This document shows, piece by piece, positions 1-12,000 of a DNA stretch of 64,000 nucleotides. The translations under genes and the position numbers were made by a program. Location: positions 62,001 to 126,000 of the forward strand of contig JAMWET010004974.1 of the NCBI GenBank assembly GCA_024036415.1. The letters are read 5' to 3'. The notes under the pieces are model-generated. The model was not told the origin of the DNA and did not search any database. It worked only from the letters and a program-made list of their open reading frames with translations. The DNA comes from Prochilodus magdalenae (Eukaryota; Chordata; Actinopteri; Characiformes; Prochilodontidae). The first letter of the stretch is position 1. Every line of letters starts with the position of its first letter.

Positions 1-3000
1 ACAGGTCAGCTGGGCACTGGGGAAGCTCCAGGACCTGCAGGACTGCATGCATCACGAGGAGCTGAGCTTAACAAAGATGGATGGTAATGGGCAAGGCCGG
101 CACCCAGGTGGACACACATTGGTCAACTGTATGCCAGGCAGTGTTGATGAAACCACTGTGAGTGAAATGTACATGGTGAAAAACCTGTTCAGATTTGCCT
201 CCATGTTGTTGTTTGTTTTGCCTGAGTTGTACACCTTCATTTTCTAAACTTATACACTATAGAAATGTTTGAATAGCTTTGAACAGACAAGGTAGAAACA
301 GTTGCCTAAAATAAGCCTTGTAATAAGCTGGGCTGTGTGAGGAAAACATGGAACCCATGTCTTAAACCGAACATGATAGGCAAGCAGTACTGTTTTACCA
401 CCATACAATTTAAGGACCTGATTGGATGTTTGATTACTATGCTGTTATGCACTATGCGTATTTGTGTATTATAAGTTATTATATTTTACCTGCTTCCCTT
501 ATGTTCCATCCGAATCAGACTTACTGGCCAAGAACCTTGACACATACAACGATATAATATACATATATGCACAGTACACACAGTATCCAAACAATCTGCG
601 TACTGTATTAGGACAGTTAATAGACTATGTACATATAATTTACAGACAATACACAATATACAAGCAACTTATATATACAAGCAGATTATATGGGGGCAAG
701 CAACATACATACGAACAACAGTAATGTACATCGTGTATGAGAATAAGACTGTGGTGTATAACAAGATATGGATGTGAAGCAGGGTGTAATAACTATCTGG
801 AGAAAATAGGAGTAGCTATTACCTAGCAGATGATATTGCTGGTCCGCTGTATATGAGGGTGATAGCATGAAGAAAGAAACTGCTGCTGTGTCTGGTATTC
901 ATAGTACACAGGGTTGCCGAAGGGAAGGAGCTGAAAAGGTTGTGTCCAGAGTCCAGATCTGTAATGATTTTCCCTGCCAGTTTTCTGGTTTTGGTTTCTG
1001 AAGAGTGAAATCCTTGGGGGGTGGGAAAGGGAGAAACAGCAATGTTTTAGCTGTTTTGCTGTTTGTTGCATCTGTTCCTATCCTTTATTTTGTTGTATTG
1101 AAAGTCTAATAGACTAAAAACAGGAATCACCGTATTTAGAGAAATATGTTATTCTATGCTATTTGATCCCAGTTTCTCATGAACTTCACAGTAAATGCAT
1201 AGAGTTCAAGGACTGATCTTTTTTTTTCATCTGAAAAAACAGATACAGATCTAACACATCATTGTAGCTATGTGTGAAGCCAGGCTTCAGACTGTCTGGA
1301 TGATGACTTCTAGCGACAAAATATCTGGGAAAATTTCTGATGCATATTAATTAAATATGAACATTTTTTCATAAATCGAAAATACGGAATCTAATAGTAC
1401 ATAGAGTAATAATAAAATAACTGCACTTATAAACTAAAAATAATTATAATAATTAGTCACCTGTGACTTAAACATACGTAACATAACGTAATGGCATGTA
1501 ATACCCATACAAGTAACAGCTGCATTTTAGCATTGACTGGAAGGTTTCAAGATGTAGGCCACATCAATGTTCAGCCAGTCCTGCATCAAAGAATTGCACA
1601 GTTGGGCCAGATTTGGTGGATACCTTCCCTTGCACAATTTCCTGTAGATTGGGATTTTTGCCTTCTGGTAGACTCGTATCACCATACGTTTCCATACGCC
1701 TGCAGATTCAGCTACTTCCTTCACACTATGGTCTTTGGCACGTCCAAATACAATCACTCCTGTTAGCCAATCAATAACATCTGTGTAGTGCCATCTGCAG
1801 GAGCCTGAAATTACTACCACTCTAAACATGCAAGGTGACTAATTTATTTGTCCGGTAAGCTTAGTATATCATTATTGTCTTGCTTTATAATGTCCCATTA
1901 ATATATTTCTGTATTCACAAGCTAATATGTTAACCATAAACTAACATGCTAGTGAGAATCCTTGGATACAATATGGCACAATATGATAGGATATGTTGTA
2001 TTAACACAACACTAGTATTGTGCATCATGATATTGTCTTCTATATTTCATTTTTGGAGTATAACCCACCCCAAGTGTTTTTGTTTACCAGAGCTTTATTG
2101 ACGGAACAGTAGAACGCCACCTGAGAGGGATGGATGTCAGTGCCAGTTTGGTTCCACCTCCTGACATTCAGCTGGCTCCGGTCTCAACAACAGCACCTCA
2201 CAGCCTCAGTACACAAATAAACATCTCTGAGGTAGGAGATCCATCTGAGTTCCATCACTCAAAACCGAACAATGCTGGCAATATGAATTTGCTAGGGAAG
2301 GGTCACAGGCAGGTCAAGTAGAAAATCAAAAGTCTAAATGCCAAGTCAGCAGTGGACGGTGGTCTGCCCATAAAATGTCATGTAAAATAATTTTGCTTGT
2401 CCACATACCGGTAAGTCAGATGTTAGCAGGGGCTGGACAGACAATAGATTTTCCAGATATTCAGGTACACCAAATCGACCTTTTCGTTGCATTTATATTT
2501 CAATGGTGGTATGCCAGAATTGATTGTTTTTAAAGTTAAAGTAATAGCACTTACATCACACCTTGCTTTGTTTGCAGTTTGTGTCCTTGTCCTGTCTTTT
2601 GATGAGTGTGTGACTGTCATGGTCTTTTGGGGATCCACTGGACTGCGATATTGACCTGCTTCATTGATTTGGGCTGCTGGAGGACATTGATAATTAAGCT
2701 TCTGTTTTCGGCTTGACATCCTTGGATTGTTTTACACTCAGACAAAAAGCTCCAGGACAAAAAAACCCTCTATCCGTTTCTTAAACAACACAAGACTCAA
2801 ACAAAAACCTTGAGCCAGAGGGAGAGTGTCTGGGGATTTCATCATAACACTATTAAGAACAATCGAAAAGGTTGCACCACTAAGTGTCTCTGATGAAACA
2901 TGTCAGTCCATGCCACTGACAGGCGATGAGTGCAGTAGGTCCATCACACGTCAAAGTAAATCAGACATACTGCATAATAAATACCCATACAAAAAAGCTG

Positions 3001-6000
3001 TTTGTTAAAGTTTACTATTAGTATACTTCTTTAAAGCTAACAATGAGTGTGAATGCTTTCAGTATGCAGTTCTGTACTTATCAGAGCTACATATAAAGAA
3101 AGTTACACTTGAGTAAGCTTAAATTATACTGACAAGGAAATAGAAAATTGAAGTATATTTGGCTAGTATTTGTACTCATTTACCTGTATATACATAAATA
3201 ATTAAATATAAATGTGTAAAAATTGTAATTGTATTTTTATAAAATATGGTAAATTAACATTATACCTGTAAGTTCACTTTTTGTATAGTTCTCAGAAGAG
3301 GTTGCCCTGCTCTACTGCTCAGCCATTATGCATTTAGCTTAATGTCCTGATCAAGTGATTATCACAATAACAACATGGATGCCTCAGAGACCAGAACAGG
3401 AGTGGAACCTATTGCCGAGTTCAGCAATATCATCTAGGACTCATAGGAACAGGCACACCATGCTCTACTGACCTGTGGAATTTGGCTTTGTCACGGATTT
3501 TTAAAGTTGCTTGTTGCACTCTGCTTACCTGTGGTTTTATTTATGTTGTCATCAGCAAGTAGTCAAAGTTGATTCGTCTTTCATCTCATAATTTTCACCT
3601 TTTTGAAAGTCTTAGGTTATGCAACATTTACAGTATAGATGCTTAGTACCAGTTAATAATAATTATGTCTCAGATTGAGCTTAAAGAACAATTAACTGTT
3701 ATGTATTATTTTATAGTGTAGTCACAGCACACTTGCAGTACAATTAACACTTAAATGTAAACTAGCCATGCACTTAAGTGTAAATTTACTATTCATACAC
3801 CTAAAGGACACTTTAAATATACTAAATAAACTAAAACTGAACCAATTTATACCCAAGAAGGACATTTCCAGTATACAGCTAATAAAGTGATATTAGTATA
3901 CTTACTACATACAGTATTCTTGAACTTGATATTTATGCTTACTAGTTTACTTAATAAATTGAATTGGCCCTTCATCTTTACAACATACAGTCTTTATTAT
4001 TCTGTGCTCTGTTCCTTACTATACTTTGCATCTCCTTAGATAACAGGACCTTTAAAGCATTGCTGTTTCTCTGGGATGCGGTGTCCCCACTGTGGTTGTC
4101 TGTTCTGAACTTTCAATCACTGTATTATGGCACTCTGTGACTTGAAAGCACTGTGAGATTTAAGACTTCTCTGTTCCTTTGTTATGCTGCACAGTCAAAG
4201 CCTTAAAGCGCTGAGATAGTTCTGTTGCCTTTTATCAATTCTTCGCAGGGGACCATGATGAATCAGCACAGACAGCTCCCAGATGCTCGAGATGATAACA
4301 GGCCATTCTCCCAAGACTTCTTATCTGGTAAAGTTGGATTGGAAAACACGGATATATACTATATCCTGTTGGCGCTCAGTCTTTTTGCATTATTTTCATT
4401 TTAATCACAGCATTTGTGCTGAAAGTACAATGGTAAGTTAAAGATTACAGCTACACCACAAGATATAAAGAAGTTCATGTCACCTCAACAGCCTCTGTTC
4501 AGTTTCCGTGGCAGAGGGCAGTTTTTCATAACGGTGTTCCTTACTACATCAAGTGAGTTTTATGTTTCATACCTTTCTAATCACACTATGTTTTCAGTCA
4601 CATTCTTTATCTCTTACATACTACAGTGGAATCATGTTGCTCATGCAGTTATTTATTTATGTTTAGTCATGAGTGGCAGACTACATCATGGGACCATCCA
4701 CAGATTACTCAGCTGTTTCAGTCACTGGGTGAGTAGCATGGTTTAGATATACGTATACGTCCAGCACTATTTCACTTAAACATTTTCAGTTAGACATGAC
4801 CATAAAGTATTTTATATTTAACTGTGGCAAATGTCATAAAGTATCACTTCATCCTATATAAATTAAAATAAAAATTTAAGCAACTGGGTGGATGTGTTTA
4901 CTTTGACAACCCTAAATACCAAAAACCCTCCGTCAGGAACAAACAACTGTGCTCAAATAAATAACTTAAAAGTCTGGTTGCATTGACTTACCTGTTTTTT
5001 CCTTCTCCAGCAAGGTTAAGGTCATTTTAGAGAGTATATATACAAAAAAAAGTTGTCCCCAGATAGAATCCAACAGGAATGCAACTTTGTGAGACATGTG
5101 AATGATTCAAGTTTTACACTCCGGTATGCATGTGACTGATGCAGGTACGGACCTTATTGCTGTACCTGACTGACACAATTTGGGAAGTTGGAAAAGTTTA
5201 AGAGGGGTCGCATTGTAGGGCTCCGGGAAGCGAGATTATCAGATCTACGTGTTGCACACCACATCGGTTGTGTGGATACTACCATAGCATGCTGTCGGCG
5301 GAAGTTATTAGAAGAAGGCACGCATCAGTAACATGAAGGATCTGTTAGACCTACATGAACAACAGAGAAATGGAGAACTGATGAATTGACCGACATGTGC
5401 AGAGTGACCCAACAGCCATAATTGTTGACATTCAAGAAAAAAAACATTCTTTACTTTTAATGTTTCTAATACAACTATAATTATTATCATTATTTTTTGT
5501 GATTATAATAAAGACGTAACATTCACCCTTTATTAATTTTAAGTTTTGGTTAAATAACTCTCCTACTGTTACATTTGATACAACCAAATGATACATTTTG
5601 ACATGTAGTTACTCCATACATGCTTTGCCTGCAAAAACATTATTTTGCCAGTTTGAACACGCTGTATGGAATGTTGCCTCAATCCCATTAAAACTAGTGA
5701 AAACCTACATTTAACACAACACAACCAAGCTGGACTAGCCGACACATTGGACACATTGCTACCATCCTAATACTAGTTCATGGTATAAGCCGGCTGTATA
5801 CAAACAATGTGAAATTTCCCAGACATACAAAATAGACACAACTAAAAATATATAAAATTATTTATTTATGGTATATACATGTAAGATGCCAGGTCAGATG
5901 CAATGTCCAGGGAAGTGGGAGAAGGCTATATGTGTTTTGTATGTAGTAAGAAGGTTTTTCACTTTTCTCTGCAGCTGGGCTTGGACATGTGCGCTTTTCT

Positions 6001-9000
6001 GCCTACCGTACAGCTATGAAGAGCCGCAGAGTGCAGAAAGCCTTATACTGTGAGTGCCTCTCACTTTCTGCACCGCTGTTTCTCTGATACAATCACTCAT
6101 CTGAATGCTTACCCTAGGAAGGCGCTCTGTGATGCTCATACAGTGGAGAGATTAATGTCGTAGATAAAGACAGTTTCAGACAGGCAGCCTTCTGTTGGCT
6201 ATTTTCGTTGCATGTATTGGGGCCTTTATTTAACATTGTCTGTAAGCCCTAAATCTCTCAGTCGCAGTAGGGGTGTAAAGTGCTTTGGGGCCAAAATGGA
6301 ACTAATGACAACATTAGTGTACTACAGAAATTGTGTTCTATCAAGTGAGTTGGAAGGTGAATGTTTGTAGTAATGGACCTTACAGGACTGGGAAGAAGCT
6401 GATGGAACATATAATTGGTTGCAAATCTGATGAGTCTGGATAGGAAATTAGTGTAATTTTTCCCCAGACTTTGGAGTTTGGAACTTTCATTATACGCTAG
6501 CGAATAAGTTATGCTCTGCTGCTTTCCATTAATATGCACTGAATGGATTTCATTAAGGATGTGTCCCTTGTGGGCCGAGGAATGGGTTGAGATAAAATCG
6601 TAAGTTAATACCGTCTGTTTCTTTCAGTGGACCTTTTGGAGTTGGCCATGGCTCAGGGTGTCTTTGACCAGCATCAGCTAACTCATAATGGGCAGCTGTT
6701 GGATGTTCCAGCCATTATAAGCTGTTTATTCACAATCTACACCAACCTTCAGCGGGCATATCCAGATCTGATCAGAGTCCCTTTGTGTGTGGACCTGTGT
6801 CTCAACTGGCTTCTGAATGTCTATGACAGGTGTGTAGGAGTTTTGATAAAAGCAATAGTTTGGCATAAATCTTTCCAACAAGGCTGGACAATATGTCACC
6901 TATACCATTACACTGTCATACTGAGAAACTGCTTTAGTTTAATAACAGTTGTTTGATTTCCAGTCGAAATGCCTTTAACTACAAGTAATTTTAAGGCGAC
7001 ATTTTCCTGGTTAATTGATATAAGATAGTCCACCTTCATAAGGAAGGAGAAAGAACAAGCAGACTAGCAAAATAAACAGCCATCAGATAAACAGTACTTA
7101 AATCTTTCAACTTTGAGAAGGGAGAAAATCAACATGGCCATAAACAGTGGATTATTTTATATCACAAGGAAATGTTGCCTTAAAATAGTATATTTATATA
7201 TAGTATATACTTGATATTTGTTAGAAATCCCATCTTAACACACTGTAAAATGTCTACAGTTTTAATTAAGGGTAGTTCCAGAGTACACTATCCCCATACC
7301 GCATCAATTTGGTTCCTTAGTAAACAGTTTATGGCTTTGAGTAGAGGCAAGTTTGTGTTCTTTTGGTTTTTGCTGAGCTGTAGCTTTAAGACATATTGGA
7401 CTGTGACTGTTAAAGTATCCAGAAAATTCATAAAGATGAGCTCTGGGTTGTAATCACGACTCTTATACATATTAAAATATGCAAATTTCTTCAAGTCTGA
7501 CAGAATTCCTTTTGATTTTGCCCCAGAGAACATTTTCGATGCAATCTTTTCATGGGGATATTACATGGTTGCCTCTTGCCTGGATTCCAAAAGTTTAAGA
7601 TGAGATTTACAGCCGATGCTCTTTTAATCTATGTGCCTCTGTTTTTTTTTGTGATAGCGGTAGATGTGGGAAAGTTCAAGTCCTGAGCATGAAGATTGGA
7701 CTGCTCTCCCTTTCGAAAGGACATCTTGAAGACAAGTATAGATGCAAGTATTTTGCTGTCTTCGGTCATTGTGATGCTTCACATTCAGGCTATTACTCTT
7801 CCTCTCACTGGAGGGTGAAAGGTGTTTAACATATAAGAGAATTAATTCACCCTAATTAGTTCCCTCTGAGCTCTTACTCACATGGCCTCAGGAGTAATAG
7901 TCTGTGAGTCAGATATCACTGATAGTCCTGATTTGCAGTTTTCTCTTTAGATCTGTTCAGTCAGGTGGCTGGCGTTGCAGGAGTGTGCAACCCAAGGCAG
8001 CTAGCTCTACTGCTGCACACCACCATGCAGATCCCCCACCAGCTGGGTGAGGCAGCCGCCTTTGGAGGAAGCAATGTGGAGCCCAGTGTCCGCAGCTGCT
8101 TTCAGCATGTGAGTGCAGCGCTGTCAGCCTGGTGCTGGCAAGGGATGAAATGAATGCTTATTCTAGACTGGTAAGGGGTGCAGAGGGAGGAGGTGGCACT
8201 GTGTATTCCCTTGTTTCTTATGATAAGGGTGGACACCATAGCTTTTGGTGAATTCAAAAGGTTACATTATTTTACAAATTAAGTTTCAGTTTTTCTGTCT
8301 CTCCCTTTTCAGAGTGATAGAAGTCTGTCTGGAAATAACTGACTTAATAATAACTGAGCCCTCCTTTTCTCCACATCACTTAGCATGATGCTAATCAGTG
8401 TTAGCTGATATAAGAAAATTGACAGTTTGAAAACACGCACTGGCTGGCCTACCTTGAAGAAATGGCTTTGGCTGTGTCTCAGTTGTGTACTACACACTAA
8501 TCCCACACAATATATGTATTTTACTGGTGTTATAATAGAATTTTAATAATAGAGTTTGGCAGGTTGGTACACAAAACATATTATTGTTTGTCACTAACAG
8601 GAAGTGCTAACAAACTGCTAACAAACAAATGCATCATTAACCTCCTGACACCTGCGTCCTCATATGAGGACAATACATTTCTGCTTCTCTGAACCATGAT
8701 ACTTAACCTTGACCTTTTGGCATGAGGACATTGTTTTTTGCCAAAACAACTTCCTGTACAAAGGCAGGGTTTAGTTATTATGCTTGTTATGTCCTACTAA
8801 TCACAAATAGAAATTAAATATGCACACCAAGCAAAGTCCGGGTCTCAGGAGGTTAAGTAGAACGTATTTGTACAGGCTGTTTTGACAGATTTGGTCTGAG
8901 CTCATCTTTATACACAAATTCTGTTTCCACTACCACTGCAGCTGTGGATGCAACTCCATCCACTATTTTTTCAGAATTTTTAGAGCTAAAAAAAAAAAAG

Positions 9001-12000
9001 GTGGACTATAGTGGCTATCATTACCATACTCAAAATTCTACTTCTAAGGATGTTATGTGGATTTTTTAGTGTACTCAACCAGAGTTCATCATTATCGTCT
9101 GTATTTGTGTTTAGTATGAATAAGAGAGAAACGAAAAATATCCCTTTCAGGATTTCCTTTCAGTGCCTCCTCCTCCTCCTCCTCTATTCTCATAATGAGC
9201 TGAATTTAGTGCACGTTTAAATGTAACTGTGGAAGCTGAGTTACGCGGCGCTGAATGACAAATAAAACGAATTACAAAAAAGTAACAAAAAAATAATAAT
9301 TGCATTTTTTAATGGAAAACATGGTTAAATATTTCTTGCATATTATCGTTGTCATATGTTTCGAAAGGGCTGAAGTGAATCCATTTGATTTATGGGCATC
9401 TGTGCGTGTAATGCATTATGATGGAGTGCTTATGACATCCAGCACATCTACAGATATAATGGATTTCTAAATCCAGGCCATTCTTTCTGCCCCCACTGAA
9501 CTACCATATCTCCTACCTGCCCCCTGTCTGCCTCACTGAAGCCATTTTATTTAATGTTCCATGTAATGAAAGAAGTGCTGTCGATGGCCCTGCTCTTTAC
9601 TGGCCTGCTCTAATTGATCCATAAATGTAGTAACAGGTCCAATGCCACAGGCAACACTAGAATGACCAACACAGCTCCCTTTGGCCACATCACCAAACAA
9701 CACATCATGCCTTCCTATTAAAGAAACTAGTCTGTGAAAATCATAGACTTACATAATAGATGAATATGTCTCTGATTTAATAAATAGTCTACAGTATACT
9801 CATTTGAACTGTTTTTCTGCATGATCAGCTACCACACTATTAGGACGTTTCTACAGCGAATTATTATATAAAGTAAAAATCTTCCCAAATGTGTGAGTCT
9901 CATACTGGTTATGGCCTTGATCATTTATACTGAAATGGCTGAAAAAATACTGGTAGTTTTTTACTACTTGGGTATTTGCAGGCACATGATTAGGAGTAGT
10001 AGTGATTGGCAGGGGTCACAAAGTCCGTAACACAAATATAAGCCATTTTATTTACAAAAATAGTTGCACCGAGAAGGAAGTGTCAGATTACAATGCTATT
10101 TGGAAGAAAGATAAAGGTTACCAGGAACAATAAACGATGATAAATGTAGACAGATATGGACAGTATTTACTGAGCTACACATACAGAAGTAGCGTCTCTT
10201 AGTATGGCATCAGGCCAACATGTTTGCTAATGCTACATGCATATATTTTGACATGCAGTGTTTTAAAAAAAAATATTGTAAAACTATGTTTTAGTTTTCA
10301 GGAAGGGTATTCATAGCCATTTCCAGCTGTAACTTTTTGTGCTGTAGTTTTTATGTAATGCTATCTAGCTAAGATACACGCTGAATGACTTTTTTAAACA
10401 GTGGAATTCTGTTTCAAAGCAACTCCTTCTCTCCTCTCTCCCCTGTTGTCATGATGAATCAGTGATCTGTCTCTGCTGTGCTCCAGGTGGGCTGTAAGGA
10501 GACGATTGAGCTGGATCAGTTTGTAGAATGGATGCATCTGGAGCCCCAGTCGATGGTGTGGTTACCCGTGCTGCACAGGGTGGCTGCAGCTGAGACTGCC
10601 AAGCATCAGGCCAAATGCAACATCTGTAAAGAGTGCCCCATGGTGGGCTTTAGGTAAAGTGTTTAGATTAGATCACAGCTCATGTTGCCATGAATAATAG
10701 ACCAGTTTTATATAAAAAGCCTTTTTATATTTTTAGATATCGCAGTCTGAAGCATTTTAACTACAATGTGTGTCAGAGATGTTTCTTCTCTGGAAGAACC
10801 ACTAAGGGTCACAGGCTGAACTATCCAATGGTGGAATACTGCACCCCTGTAAGTCTTTCTCATGGTCTTTCCATAAAACAGCCATAAGTATTTGAGTGTA
10901 ATAGTAATACAGATAAACAATGAATAAATAATTAATTTACTAAATAAACTCTTTATGGTATAGCACAATGTGATAATTAATTATTCATTTCTAATTATGT
11001 ATTCCATATACATTCTTATTGTAAAACAATGTGTCCACATTTTTTTAATAGTAGTATGTTTTTCTACTTGTTTATTTATTTTTTGCTTTAAAAAAATAAC
11101 AACTTGTTTGTTTATAAAAAATATTTTTAACTTATTTTTACTGTATTTTAACTGGAGTGCGTAGATTTTGTTTATTACTGTGTGTACTAAAAATAAATTC
11201 ACTGAATTTCTTACAGATGTAATATTAGATTCATACATCCATGTAAAAGCTAAAAAAAATGTGTATCTGAACAAATAAATAATTTTAATTTTTATATAGT
11301 ACTAAAACCATTCAATTTATTTTTCCACAACTTTTTGTATGACTTTTAGACTTTGTTTACTCTGATTTCCTGCATTTGGCTACAAGAGATTGTGTTAGAG
11401 AAGGATAAAAGATAATTCTCTAATTTTAGTGCTGTAACAATACTTTAATTCCTGATGATGCATCAACAACATGTGAAGAACAGCAGATTAGCAGGATACA
11501 GCTTCAGCAGCATGTAGTAGTTCAGCATGTGTTTACCACCAGAACAGAACCGAGCATCACTTAGATAACACTGTGTTTCAGACGACCTCTGGGGAAGACG
11601 TGCGTGACTTCACCAAGGTGCTGAAGAACAAGTTTCGGTCTAAGAAGTATTTTACCAAACACCCCCGCCTTGGATACCTGCCAGTCCAGGCCATTCTAGA
11701 AAGTGATCTGGATACGTAAGTATGAAAGCTAATGCATTTTATAAGAGGCTGAGCTTTGCACTAGTATATGATACACGTTTCAGATACTAAAACTGAGGTC
11801 TGGGCTCTGGGGTGGTCTATCCACCCTTCTGAGAAAACCAGCAGATTCTTTTTTTGATTTGTAAGTTTTCTTCTTTTCTTGTGTTTTTTCTTTATTAAAG
11901 GGAAATTAAATAAATGATGCAGTGACCTTTTTATGTGTGCCACATTCTTGCCTGGACAGGAATACAGATGCTCTATCTTGCATCGATTATTATTATTATT

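Noticed and set aside
2423..2719. 98-residue minus-strand open frame in a utrophin intron
   Set aside because: No recognisable domain, no splice logic and no neighbour support; length is within chance for this interval, though a decayed repeat is possible.
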